A DNA stretch of 64,000 nt from an uncultured Mesorhizobium sp. (GTDB taxonomy: Bacteria > Pseudomonadota > Alphaproteobacteria > Rhizobiales > Rhizobiaceae). Of this stretch, positions 34,759 through 43,253 are shown in pieces (position 1 is the first letter of the stretch; every line of letters starts with the position of its first letter). The notes beneath the pieces are model-generated. The model saw nothing but the letters and a program-made list of their open reading frames with translations. It was not told where the DNA came from and searched no databases. Made by a program: the position numbers and the translations under genes. Where the stretch lies: the NCBI GenBank assembly GCA_937958475.1, contig CALFXR010000222.1, forward strand, positions 13,346 to 77,345, in the 5' to 3' direction.

Positions 34759-35502
34759 TCAGATCATGGCCATGCCGCCGTTGACGTGGAGCGTCTGGCC
34801 GGTCACGTAGGAGGCTTCAGCGGAGGCGAGGTAGACCACGGCGGAGGCGATCTCGTCGCCCTTGCCCATGCGGCGCATCGGGATCGCGCCCATGATCCCT
34901 TCCTTCTGTTTGTCGTTCAGCTTGTCGGTCATGGCCGATTCGATGAAGCCGGGTGCCACGCAGTTGACGGTTACGTTGCGGCTTGCGATCTCCTGGGCGA
35001 GCGACTTGGAGAAGCCGATCATGCCGGCCTTGGAGGCGCAGTAGTTCGCCTGGCCCGGATTGCCGGTAACGCCGACGACGGAGGTGATGTTGACGATGCG
35101 GCCGTAGCGGCGGCGCATCATCGGGTGGGTGAGTTCCCGGGTCAGCCGGAAGGCAGCGGTGAGATTGACCTCCAGCACCGCGTCCCAGTCGTCGTCCGAC
35201 ATGCGCACGAACAGGCCGTCGCGGGTGATGCCGGCATTGTTGACGAGGATGTCGACGCCTCCCAGCTCTGCTTCGGCCTTCTGGCCGAGCGCCTTGACCT
35301 CGGCGCGGTCGGAGAGATTGGCGGGGAAGATCTTCACCCGGTCGCCGAGTTCGCCTGCGAGCGCCTCGAGCCGCTCGACGCGGGTGCCGTGAAGCCCCAC
35401 GGTCGCGCCCTGCGCGTGGAGCGCGCGGGCGACGGCCTCGCCGATGCCGCCGGACGCGCCGGTGACGAGCGCCTTGCGGCCGCTGAGATCGAACATGCTC
35501 AA
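34759..35502 (-). CDS. fabG: 3-oxoacyl-ACP reductase
   Basis: A 247-residue NADPH-dependent SDR performing the first reduction of fatty-acid elongation. The cofactor loop TGASGGIGEAVA, NNAGITRD, catalytic Ser in ITSVVGVTGNPGQ and Tyr-Lys in YCASKAGM are intact; the tail TLHVNGGMAMI is typical of FabG. Between fabD and acpP on the minus strand. Confidence 0.97.
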   Translation of the reverse strand: MSMFDLSGRKALVTGASGGIGEAVARALHAQGATVGLHGTRVERLEALAGELGDRVKIFPANLSDRAEVKALGQKAEAELGGVDILVNNAGITRDGLFVRMSDDDWDAVLEVNLTAAFRLTRELTHPMMRRRYGRIVNITSVVGVTGNPGQANYCASKAGMIGFSKSLAQEIASRNVTVNCVAPGFIESAMTDKLNDKQKEGIMGAIPMRRMGKGDEIASAVVYLASAEASYVTGQTLHVNGGMAMI

Positions 35503-35594
35503 TTCTCCCGATGTAAAAGAAGCTTCACCGCTTCAGATAGCCTCTCGGCTGCTCCGGTGCGAGAGGGTGCGTGATCGGACGAGGCTGTCCGGCC

Positions 35595-36536
35595 TCAGCC
35601 GAGCGCCGCCAGCGCGGCCTCGACGTCGGCCGACGTTCCGACATTAGCGGTCGCGACCTCGCGGGCGATGCGCCGGGCGAGGCCGGAAAGCACCTTGCCG
35701 GCGCCGATCTCGTAGAGGGTGGTCACGCCGTTGCCGGCAAGCCACTCCACCGTCTCGCGCCAGCGCACCCGGCCGGTGACCTGCTCGACCAGGCGCGCGG
35801 CGATCTCGTCGGGGTCGGTCAGCGGCCTGACCACGACATTGGCGACGACCGGCACGACCGGTGCCTTCTTCGCCACCTTCGCCAGCGCCTCGCGCATGGC
35901 CTCGGCGGCGGGCGCCATGAGGGACGAGTGGAACGGCGCGGAGACCGGGAGCATGATCGCCCGCTTGGCGCCCTTCTCGGTGCAAAGGCGCGCGGCCTGC
36001 TCGACCGCCGCCCTGGCGCCAGAGATGACCAGCTGCCCGCCGCCATTGTCGTTGGCGATCTGGCAGGGTCCGGTGGCGGCTGCCTCGGCGCAGGCTGCCT
36101 CAACGCCGTCTTGTTCGAGGCCGAGGATGGCGGCCATGGCGCCCTCGCCGACCGGGACGGCGGCCTGCATGGCGTTGCCGCGGATCCTGAGCAGCCGCGC
36201 CGTGTCGGCGACCGAGAACGTGCCCGCAGCGGCGAGCGCGGAGTATTCGCCGAGCGAATGGCCGGCGACGAATTTCACCTTGTCGGCGAGGCTGAAACCG
36301 CGCGCCTCGAGGGCGCGCAGCGCGGCGACGGAAACCGCCATCAGCGCCGGCTGTGCGTTTGCCGTCAGCGTCAGCGTCTCTTCGGGGCCTTCCCACATGA
36401 GCGACGACAGCTTCTGGCCGAGCGCCTCGTCGACCTCGGCGAAGACGGCGCGCGCCTCGGGAAAGGCATCGGCGAGATCCTTGCCCATGCCGACGGCCTG
36501 GCTGCCCTGGCCCGGAAAGGTGAATGCGATCGACAT
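35595..36536 (-). CDS. fabD: Malonyl-CoA--ACP transacylase
   Basis: A 313-residue enzyme loading malonate onto ACP. FTFPGQGSQAVGMG is the N-terminal loop, the nucleophilic Ser is in GHSLGEYSAL, and the catalytic His is in APFHSSLM. Start at ATG 36536, six bases after GGGAG; an upstream ATG at 36554 has no better site. First gene of fabD-fabG-acpP-fabF. Confidence 0.96.
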   Translation of the reverse strand: MSIAFTFPGQGSQAVGMGKDLADAFPEARAVFAEVDEALGQKLSSLMWEGPEETLTLTANAQPALMAVSVAALRALEARGFSLADKVKFVAGHSLGEYSALAAAGTFSVADTARLLRIRGNAMQAAVPVGEGAMAAILGLEQDGVEAACAEAAATGPCQIANDNGGGQLVISGARAAVEQAARLCTEKGAKRAIMLPVSAPFHSSLMAPAAEAMREALAKVAKKAPVVPVVANVVVRPLTDPDEIAARLVEQVTGRVRWRETVEWLAGNGVTTLYEIGAGKVLSGLARRIAREVATANVGTSADVEAALAALG

Positions 36537-36646
36537 CGCGCGTTCTCCCGACATGTTCGTTCGTCGCGAAGCCTCTCGCGCGAGGCGGGCGGCGGTGTCA
36601 AGGGAAAGCAGGGGATCGGCGCGCGCCCGCGCTTGCGGGTGGCGCC

Positions 36647-39298
36647 TCAGGAGGCCTTTCGCCAGCGCCGCGCGGCGACGAAGGCTTTCAGCTCCGCTGC
36701 CGGCATCGGCCGGGCGAAGGCGTAGCCCTGGAGGCCGTGGCAGCCGAGCTGGCGCAGCACGCGCGCGTGTTCCATCGTCTCGACTCCTTCGGCGATCACC
36801 TCGATGCCGAGCGACTTGCCGATCTCGATGATCGATTCCACCAGGTGGCGCTGGGCGGGCGAGCCTGTGATCGGCATGACCAGTTGCCGGTCGATCTTCA
36901 GCCGGCGCGGCTTGAGCTTGATCAGGCTGACGATCGAGGCGTAGCCCGTGCCGAAATCGTCGATCTCGATGTCGATGCCGAGTTCCTTGATCTGCTCGAC
37001 GTTCCAGCCGATGTGCTCGTCATTGTCGTCGAGGAAGATCGACTCGACCAGTTCGAAGGACACCGTTCCCGGCTTGAAGTCGAGACGGCTCAGCCCGCCG
37101 ATCAGTTCCTCGTCGTTGAGGCGCCGCGCCGAGACGTTGACCGATATCTTGGGGATGGGCACGCCCTGCCCGGCCCACATGTTGAAGTCGGCAAGCGCCT
37201 GTTCGAGGATCATTCGGTCGATGGTGGAGACGACATTGAGTTCCTCGGCGACCTTGAGGAAGGCGTCGGGTCCGAGCACTCCCTCGCCGGGATGGTTCCA
37301 CCGCGCCAGCGCCTCGACACCGGTCACCTCCAGCGTCTCCGCGTCGAATTGCGGCTGGTAGTAGGCGACGAACTCGCCCTGCTCCAGGCCGTTGAGGATC
37401 TCGTCGGCGACGCGCTTGGTGTGGACGATCTCGGCCTGCAGGGCGTCGTTGAAGAACTGGTAGCGGTTGCGGCCACGGCTCTTCGCCCGGTAGAGCGCGA
37501 TGTCGGCGTTGACCAGCAGGCGCCGCGGATCGCAACCTGTGTCCGGCTCGGTGGCGATGCCGACGCTGACGCCGAAGCGGCATTCATGACCTTCGTAGCG
37601 CACGGGCTCGCGCATCTCCCGGATGATGCGCTCGGCGAGGGAGGAGAGGTAGGGGGCGTCGTCGGTGGCGTCGTCGTTGTCCATCCAGCACAGAATGACG
37701 AATTCGTCGCCGCCGACGCGGGCGATGAAATCCGTCGAACGCACGTTGACCCGCAGGATCTTCGCGGCGTGGACGAGCATGGCGTCGCCCGCCGCATGGC
37801 CCAGCGTATCGTTGATCTGCTTGAAGCGGTCGAGGTCGATGTGCAGCAGCGCGGTGCGCCTGGTGTCGTCCTCGCGCAGGGCGGCGCGCAGTTCCAGCTT
37901 CTGGTCGAGATAGCGGCGGTTCGGCAGGCCGGTCAGCGAATCGTGCAGCGCCGTGTGCTCGATGCGCGCCTTGGCGACCAGCAGTTCGGCGTTGCGGGCT
38001 TCGGTGAGATTCTTCACCCGGCGGAGATCGTCGTTGCGGGCCACGTCGACCGTGACGTCCCAGTTGACGCCGACGATCTTCGAGGTTCCGTCGATGTCCT
38101 CGTAGACGGCGCCGATGGCGCGGATGTGCCGGATGCTGCCGTCCGGCAGCTTCAGCCTGTAGTCGGAATTGTACTGGCCGGTCGTCTCCACCGCCTGGCG
38201 GAAGTCCTCCTGCGCCCGCGCGAGGTCGCCCGGGTGCAGCGCGTCGTGCCAGTCCGTGTACGAGCGCTGGCGATTGTCGGCGGGGAGACCGTAGAGTTCG
38301 TTCATGCGCTCGTCCCAGACGAGGACGTCGTTGGTGATGTTGTATTCCCAGACGCCGACCCTGGACGTTTCCAGCGCCAGCCCGAGCCGCCGCGACAGGC
38401 GCTGCAAGTCGACCTCGCGCCTGCGCAGCTCGCCGATGTGGCGCTGACGCTCCTCGATCAGCCCTCCGGTCAGGAAGATGGGAACGAAGATGATCGCCCC
38501 GCCCGCCAGGATCAGGGCACGCAGGATCCAGCGTTCGGTCGAGGGCACGTCCCAGCCGTTCTTCGGCACGGCCGAGATCGTCCAGGTTCCCGATGGGAGG
38601 TGGACCTCGGTGGTCACGGGATCGTCGGAGACGGTCGCCGCTTCCCCGAAGAAGGGAACGTCCCCGGCGTCGCGGACGCCGTCGGCGCCGGAGATCGCGA
38701 CAGCGACCGTCAGGTCGTCGTCGCGGAGGCCGCTGTCGGCGTAGAGCCTCTCGAGATCGATGACCGCCGAGACGATTCCCCAGAAGCTGTGCTCGCCGTG
38801 CGGCGCGGAGGTGAACACCGGGAACCGCCCGATGAAACCCCGGCCGCCCTGCACGAGGTCGACCGGACCGGCGAGAACGAGCTCGCCGGTGTCGCGGGCC
38901 CTGAAGACGGTGTCGCGCTGCTGCCCGTTCTGCCGGTAGTCGAGCCCGATGGCCTTCTCGTTTCCCGACAGCGGATACATCAGCCGCACGACCAGATCGG
39001 GCGCCGCGGCGATGTTGCGAATCTGCGAACGCTCGCCGAGAAGATTCGCGGAAAGCAGGCCGAAGCGCTGCTGCGACATGTTCGGCTCGGTGGCGATGGT
39101 CGCCACGAGCCCGCGTACGAGCTGGATGTTGCCGTTGATGTTGCCTTCGAGCCGGGTGCGGATCAGGCTGACCTGCGACAGGACCTCCGAGCGCAGCCGC
39201 TCCCGGCTTATCTCGCGATTCTGGTAGTCGGCGAACAGACCGCCGGCGAGCGCGACGACGAGCGCGATGGCGGCCGGAATATTCGTCCGCCGAAACAT
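36647..39298 (-). CDS. CHASE-PAS-GGDEF-EAL cyclic-di-GMP protein
   Basis: An 883-residue membrane signalling protein. A first helix (about 6-24) and second helix (about 255-280) enclose a periplasmic CHASE-type ligand domain with VVRLMYPLSGNEKAIGLDYR. A PAS domain (about 310-430), GGDEF with intact GGDEF near residue 528 and an EAL domain with VEALARW near 663 and DDFGTGYASI near 782 follow. Both enzymatic signatures are complete, so it may be bifunctional or switch on ligand binding. I start at ATG 39298; a TTG at 39340 is possible. It interrupts the fab and rps blocks and is divergent from rpsF. Confidence 0.9.
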   Translation of the reverse strand: MFRRTNIPAAIALVVALAGGLFADYQNREISRERLRSEVLSQVSLIRTRLEGNINGNIQLVRGLVATIATEPNMSQQRFGLLSANLLGERSQIRNIAAAPDLVVRLMYPLSGNEKAIGLDYRQNGQQRDTVFRARDTGELVLAGPVDLVQGGRGFIGRFPVFTSAPHGEHSFWGIVSAVIDLERLYADSGLRDDDLTVAVAISGADGVRDAGDVPFFGEAATVSDDPVTTEVHLPSGTWTISAVPKNGWDVPSTERWILRALILAGGAIIFVPIFLTGGLIEERQRHIGELRRREVDLQRLSRRLGLALETSRVGVWEYNITNDVLVWDERMNELYGLPADNRQRSYTDWHDALHPGDLARAQEDFRQAVETTGQYNSDYRLKLPDGSIRHIRAIGAVYEDIDGTSKIVGVNWDVTVDVARNDDLRRVKNLTEARNAELLVAKARIEHTALHDSLTGLPNRRYLDQKLELRAALREDDTRRTALLHIDLDRFKQINDTLGHAAGDAMLVHAAKILRVNVRSTDFIARVGGDEFVILCWMDNDDATDDAPYLSSLAERIIREMREPVRYEGHECRFGVSVGIATEPDTGCDPRRLLVNADIALYRAKSRGRNRYQFFNDALQAEIVHTKRVADEILNGLEQGEFVAYYQPQFDAETLEVTGVEALARWNHPGEGVLGPDAFLKVAEELNVVSTIDRMILEQALADFNMWAGQGVPIPKISVNVSARRLNDEELIGGLSRLDFKPGTVSFELVESIFLDDNDEHIGWNVEQIKELGIDIEIDDFGTGYASIVSLIKLKPRRLKIDRQLVMPITGSPAQRHLVESIIEIGKSLGIEVIAEGVETMEHARVLRQLGCHGLQGYAFARPMPAAELKAFVAARRWRKAS

Positions 39299-39757
39299 GG
39301 CGCCCAGCAATCGATGCGGCGATCTACCGATGACGGTCAAATGTCTGCAACCCGGACGGCCCGTTCTGTCAGGCGATACCGGACTGTACGACCCACTGTT
39401 TAACTTAGCATTGAAACGAAAGACCGAAGTTCTTCACATCAGCTTGCCGCAAGGCGAAACAGCCGCGCGCCGGCCTGAGAGGCACCGTCAGGGCTTGCGC
39501 AGGAGTGGGATGCCCTGTATGAGCCGCCGCAATCTGCCGGTCCCAGCTGGGGGCTGAACGGAGGGCCGTGCGTTTTTCCCCCGAGGAAGGCCGCGTGTGT
39601 GAAGAAAGAAGTTCTTCCGCCTCCCGTGTCTCCGCTCTCGACCGTCTCGTCGTGCTCCTTTCTTCTCCCGAGGCCGCCCAGGCAGCCGAAGGATCTAGAG
39701 AAGTTGCAGAGGCTTTAGCCGCCGGGAACCGGGAGAGAAACGAAGAAAGGCAAGACA
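39299..39757. other. Long divergent spacer before the rpsF operon
   Basis: About 460 bases separate the cyclic-di-GMP gene from rpsF. No supported gene is present on either strand. It must contain both divergent promoters and the rpsF leader; the last 20 bases are purine-rich (AGAGAAACGAAGAAAGG) and supply the rpsF ribosome-binding site. I could not place promoter hexamers with confidence. Confidence 0.5.
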
Positions 39758-40252
39758 ATGGCTCTTTACGAACATGTGTTCCTTGCCCGGCAGGACCTTT
39801 CGCAGCAGCAGGTCGACGCGCTTGTGGAACACTACAAGGGCGTGATCGAAGCGAACGGCGGCAGCGTCGGCCGGGTCGAGAACTGGGGACTGAAGTCCCT
39901 CACCTACCGGGTCAAGAAGAACCGGAAGGCGTACTACACGCTGATGGACATCAACGCCCCCGCGGCGGCCGTCAAGGAAGTCGAGCGGCAGGAAGGCCTG
40001 TCGGAAGACATCCTGCGTTTCCTCACCATCAAGGTCGAGGCGCACGAGGAAGGTCCGTCGGCGATGATGCAGAAGCGCGACCGCGACGACCGCGGCGACC
40101 GTCCGTTCGGCGACCGCGATCGCGGCCCGCGCAGCTTCGGCGACCGCGACCGCGGCGACCGTGGCCCGCGCAGCTTCGGCGATCGTGATGGCGGCGGCGA
40201 CCGCGGCCCGCGGCGTCCCCGCGAAGGCGGCTTTGAAGGAGGACAGGCATAA
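39758..40252 (+). CDS. rpsF: 30S ribosomal protein S6 with charged repeat tail
   Basis: A 164-residue S6; E. coli-type S6 is about 130. Residues 1-95 are the S6 fold (LYEHVFLARQDL, VENWGLKSLTYRVKKNRKAYY). The C-terminal 55 residues are an Asp/Arg/Gly-rich tail with three imperfect copies of GDRDRGPRSF-like units, also repetitive at the DNA level. Such Arg-Gly tails are common in Rhizobiales S6 proteins. Its TAA overlaps the rpsR ATG by one base. Confidence 0.96.
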   Translation: MALYEHVFLARQDLSQQQVDALVEHYKGVIEANGGSVGRVENWGLKSLTYRVKKNRKAYYTLMDINAPAAAVKEVERQEGLSEDILRFLTIKVEAHEEGPSAMMQKRDRDDRGDRPFGDRDRGPRSFGDRDRGDRGPRSFGDRDGGGDRGPRRPREGGFEGGQA

Positions 40253-40500
40253 TGGTCGACATCAACCAGATCCCGACCCGGCGCCCGTTCCACCGCCGCC
40301 GCAAGACCTGCCCGTTCTCCGGCGCCAACGCCCCGAAGATCGACTACAAGGACGTGCGCCTGCTGCAGCGCTACATCTCCGAGCGCGGCAAGATCGTGCC
40401 GTCGCGCATCACCGCGGTCAGCCAGAAGAAGCAGCGCGAACTCGCCCAGGCGATCAAGCGCGCCCGCTTCCTCGGCCTGCTGCCCTACGTGGTGAAGTAA
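40252..40500 (+). CDS. rpsR: 30S ribosomal protein S18
   Basis: An 82-residue S18, the direct binding partner of S6 on the 30S platform. RRKTCPFSG near the N-terminus and the basic core ITAVSQKKQRELAQAIKRARFLGLLPY are diagnostic. Coupled to rpsF. A hairpin follows before rplI; the membrane-protein gene that I recall between rpsR and rplI in several relatives is absent. Confidence 0.97.
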   Translation: MVDINQIPTRRPFHRRRKTCPFSGANAPKIDYKDVRLLQRYISERGKIVPSRITAVSQKKQRELAQAIKRARFLGLLPYVVK

Positions 40501-40532
40501 GACCGCCGGCCGGGCGCACGGCGCCTGGCCGC

Positions 40533-40555
40533 CTTCCCGCTTCGGGTGCGGGAAG
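40533..40555 (+). terminator. Hairpin after rpsR
   Basis: CTTCCCGC (40533-40540) pairs with GCGGGAAG (40548-40555), 7-base loop, followed by CGTTT. It may partly terminate rpsF-rpsR transcripts before rplI. Otherwise the 218-base spacer shows no gene. Confidence 0.5.
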
Positions 40556-40718
40556 CGTTTCGCAAATCCCGAGTTGGGGCAGCCGGTCCGTGCGGACCCG
40601 CCCCTAACTGCCCCGGACGGGCAGGACAGCGACCGACACGGCCCGCGCCGCGCCATCGTTTCCTTCGCCCGTCGTCCAATTCCAGGCCCATGGCCTGAAC
40701 CGCGAAAGGAACGAAACA

Positions 40719-41288
40719 ATGGAAGTCATTCTTCTCGAACGCATTTCCCGCCTCGGCCAGATGGGCGACACCGTCAAGGTGAAGGACGGTTTCGCCCGCA
40801 ACTTCCTGCTTCCGCAGGGCAAGGCGCTGCGCGCCAACGAGTCGAACAAGAAGAAGTTCGAAGGCCAGCGCTCGCAGCTCGAGGCCCGCAACCTCGAGCG
40901 CAAGTCCGAAGCCCAGACCATCGCCGATCGTCTCGACGGCAAGTCCTTCATCGTGGTCCGCTCGGCGGGCGAGACCGGCCAGCTCTACGGTTCGGTTTCG
41001 ACGCGCGACATCGCCGACATCCTGACGGCGGAAGGCTTCTCGGTCTCGCGCACCCAGGTCGAGCTCAACCATCCGATCAAGGCGATCGGCCTCACCAACG
41101 TGGCCATCGCCCTGCATCCGGAAGTCGAGGTCACGGTGACGCTGAACATCGCCCGCACCGCCGACGAGGCCGAGCGCCAGTCCAAGGGCGAGATGCTGAC
41201 CAGCGCCGAGGCCATCTACGGCGAGGACATCAACGAGAACGCCCGTCCCGACAGCTTCTTCGACCCGAACGCCGAAGAAGAGGCCTGA
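40719..41288 (+). CDS. rplI: 50S ribosomal protein L9
   Basis: A 189-residue L9. The N-terminal domain MEVILLERISRLGQMGDTVK with VKDGFARNFLLPQGKA binds 23S rRNA; a long helix connects to the C-terminal domain (GQLYGSVSTRDIADIL). A family-typical acidic extension (about 40 residues) follows, common in Alphaproteobacteria. RBS GAAAGGAA precedes ATG 40719. Ends at a strong terminator. Confidence 0.97.
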   Translation: MEVILLERISRLGQMGDTVKVKDGFARNFLLPQGKALRANESNKKKFEGQRSQLEARNLERKSEAQTIADRLDGKSFIVVRSAGETGQLYGSVSTRDIADILTAEGFSVSRTQVELNHPIKAIGLTNVAIALHPEVEVTVTLNIARTADEAERQSKGEMLTSAEAIYGEDINENARPDSFFDPNAEEEA

Positions 41289-41312
41289 TCTCTCCACCGC
41301 ATTGGCGGTTTC

Positions 41313-41344
41313 AAAGGCCCGGACGGCGACGTCCGGGCCTTTTT
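41313..41344 (+). terminator. Strong intrinsic terminator after rplI
   Basis: A perfect 12-bp stem, AAAGGCCCGGAC (41313-41324) with 41331-41342, loop GGCGAC, and a T run continuing to 41344. It ends the ribosomal operon. Confidence 0.9.
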
Positions 41345-41484
41345 GCGTCCGGCCTGGCCGGCTTCAGGCCTGTCGCAACGCACAGTCCGGTTTTTGGGCC
41401 ACGGAACTCCTTTCAACCTGCGGCCTTTCATCGCAGTATGATCTCCGTCTGACGGCAGCGCGCAGTTCAAATGGGTATACGTCC

Positions 41485-42834
41485 ATGAACGTGTTGTTGA
41501 GGCGGATCGTCGAGCGGCTGATCCGCACCGGAAACCTGAGAATCACGGGTCCGACGGGGATCACCTTCGCCTTCGGCGACGGCGACGGTGCGCCGGTCCA
41601 CCTGCACATCAAGACGCGGCACGCCGAGCGCGCCATCACGCTCGATCCGGCACTCGGCCTGCCCGAGGCGTTCATGGACCAGGAGGCCGACTTCCTCGAA
41701 GGCGACGTCCTCGGCTTCCTGCGGATTGCCTACAGCAACATGGGCCCGCACGGCGTCGATGCCGCCTGGGCCCGCGCGTTCGAGAGCCTCCGGATCGCCT
41801 TCCGCAGGCTGCAGCAGATCAACACCGCCACCCGCGCCAGGCGCAACGTCGAGCGCCACTACGACCTGAAGGGCGAACTCTACCGGCTCTTCCTCGACCG
41901 CGACATGCAGTACTCCTGCGCCTATTTCGAGCGGCCGGACATGACGCTCGAGGAGGCGCAGCTGGCCAAGAAGCGCCACATCGCCGCCAAGCTGCGCATG
42001 ACGCCCGGCCTCAACGTGCTCGACATCGGCTCCGGCTGGGGCGGACTCGGCCTCTTCCTCGCCGAGCGCTTCGATGCGGAGGTGCTCGGCGTGACGCTGT
42101 CGACCGAACAGCACGCGGTGGCGACGGAGCGCGCGAGGGTGGCGGGGCTCGACCAGCGCGTTCACTTCGAGATCAGGGACTACCGAAATCTCTCGGAGCG
42201 CTTCGACCGCATCGTCTCGGTCGGCATGTTCGAGCATGTCGGCGTCAACCACTACCGGACCTACTTCGACAAGTGCGCGACGCTGCTGAAGCCCGGCGGC
42301 GTCATGCTGCTGCATTCCATCGGACGGGCCGGTCCGCCCTCGGCGACCGCCGCCTTCATCCGCAAGTACATCTTCCCCGGCGGCTACATCCCGGCGCTGT
42401 CGGAAGTGCTGCCGCATATCGAGAAGGCCGGCCTCTTCGTCACCGACGTCGAGATCCTGCGTCTCCACTACGCAGAGACGCTGAAAGCCTGGCGCGAGCG
42501 CTTCCTCGCCAATCGCGACAAGGCCAAGGCTCTCTACGACGAGCGGTTCTGCCGGATGTGGGAATTCTACCTCTCGGGTTCGGAAGCCGCATTCCGCTGG
42601 CAGGACCTGATGGTCTTCCAGATCCAGGTCGCCAAGAAGAACGACGTCGTGCCGCTGACCCGCGACTACATCGCCAAGACCGAGAGATCGCTGGCGATGC
42701 ACGAGATGGGCCACAGCGGCACGCCGCCGGTCGCCGGTCCCGGCGAACCGGTCCCGACCAAGGCCCCGACCAGGGCCTCGACCAGGCCCTCGACCAGGGC
42801 GATCCGGCGGCGGAAGGTTTCGGGCAAGGATTAG
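41485..42834 (+). CDS. cfa: Cyclopropane-fatty-acyl-phospholipid synthase
   Basis: A 449-residue enzyme that adds a methylene from SAM across cis double bonds of membrane phospholipids. The N-terminal lipid-binding part is followed by the SAM domain: VLDIGSGWGGLGLFLAE, GVTLSTEQ, and SVGMFEHVGVNHY with the bicarbonate/active-site Glu-His. FIRKYIFPGGYIP and the catalytic-region YAETLKAWRERF are conserved. The last 40 residues are a Pro/Thr/Arg low-complexity tail containing a 12-bp minisatellite. ATG 41485 fits the family start; the frame is open upstream. Confidence 0.93.
   Translation: MNVLLRRIVERLIRTGNLRITGPTGITFAFGDGDGAPVHLHIKTRHAERAITLDPALGLPEAFMDQEADFLEGDVLGFLRIAYSNMGPHGVDAAWARAFESLRIAFRRLQQINTATRARRNVERHYDLKGELYRLFLDRDMQYSCAYFERPDMTLEEAQLAKKRHIAAKLRMTPGLNVLDIGSGWGGLGLFLAERFDAEVLGVTLSTEQHAVATERARVAGLDQRVHFEIRDYRNLSERFDRIVSVGMFEHVGVNHYRTYFDKCATLLKPGGVMLLHSIGRAGPPSATAAFIRKYIFPGGYIPALSEVLPHIEKAGLFVTDVEILRLHYAETLKAWRERFLANRDKAKALYDERFCRMWEFYLSGSEAAFRWQDLMVFQIQVAKKNDVVPLTRDYIAKTERSLAMHEMGHSGTPPVAGPGEPVPTKAPTRASTRPSTRAIRRRKVSGKD
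42754..42801 (+). repeat. Four-unit 12-bp tandem repeat in cfa
   Basis: Four in-frame 12-base units of the form (C/T)CGACCA(A/G)GGCC encode PTKA-PTRA-STRP-STRA near the cfa C-terminus. The in-frame period allows copy-number change without frameshift. Confidence 0.75.
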
Positions 42835-42922
42835 CCGGCCCGCGCTCGCGGCTCTCGCGACCGATCGCCGGTGGGGAGCCTGCGGGCGTGCCAAGCCGGC
42901 CCGGACCGGCTATGAGGCATGC

Positions 42923-43246
42923 ATGAGCATCCCTCTCTTCATTGCGGCGGCCATCGCCGAGATCGCCGGCTGCTTCGCCTTCTTCGCCTGGTGGCGGAAC
43001 GGGGCGTCGGCGCTCTGGCTCGTGCCGGGCCTCCTGTCGCTCGTCGCCTTCGCCTGGCTGCTGGCGCTCGTACCCGTCGACGCGGCCGGGCGCACCTACG
43101 CGACCTATGGCGGCATCTACATCGCTGCCGCGCTCGCCTGGCTTTGGGCGGCCGAGGGCATCCGCCCCGACCGCTACGACGTGCTCGGCGCCGCGATCTG
43201 CCTGCTGGGCGCGGCCGTGATCCTGTTTTCGCCGCGCGGGGCGTAG
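42923..43246 (+). CDS. UPF0060 (YnfA) family membrane protein
   Basis: A 107-residue protein with four predicted helices, matching the YnfA/UPF0060 family, distantly related to small multidrug-resistance proteins. EIAGCFAFFAWWR, GRTYATYGGIYIAAALAWLW and DRYDVLGAAICLLGAAVI are conserved. Transport function is suggested for some members but unproven here. Seven bases before the Rsm22-type gene. Confidence 0.88.
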   Translation: MSIPLFIAAAIAEIAGCFAFFAWWRNGASALWLVPGLLSLVAFAWLLALVPVDAAGRTYATYGGIYIAAALAWLWAAEGIRPDRYDVLGAAICLLGAAVILFSPRGA

Positions 43247-43253
43247 GACAGCC

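Noticed and set aside
36524..39403. Long plus-strand frame opposite the CHASE-PAS-GGDEF-EAL gene
   Set aside because: The minus strand shows intact GGDEF and EAL motifs; the plus frame shows none and spans gene boundaries.
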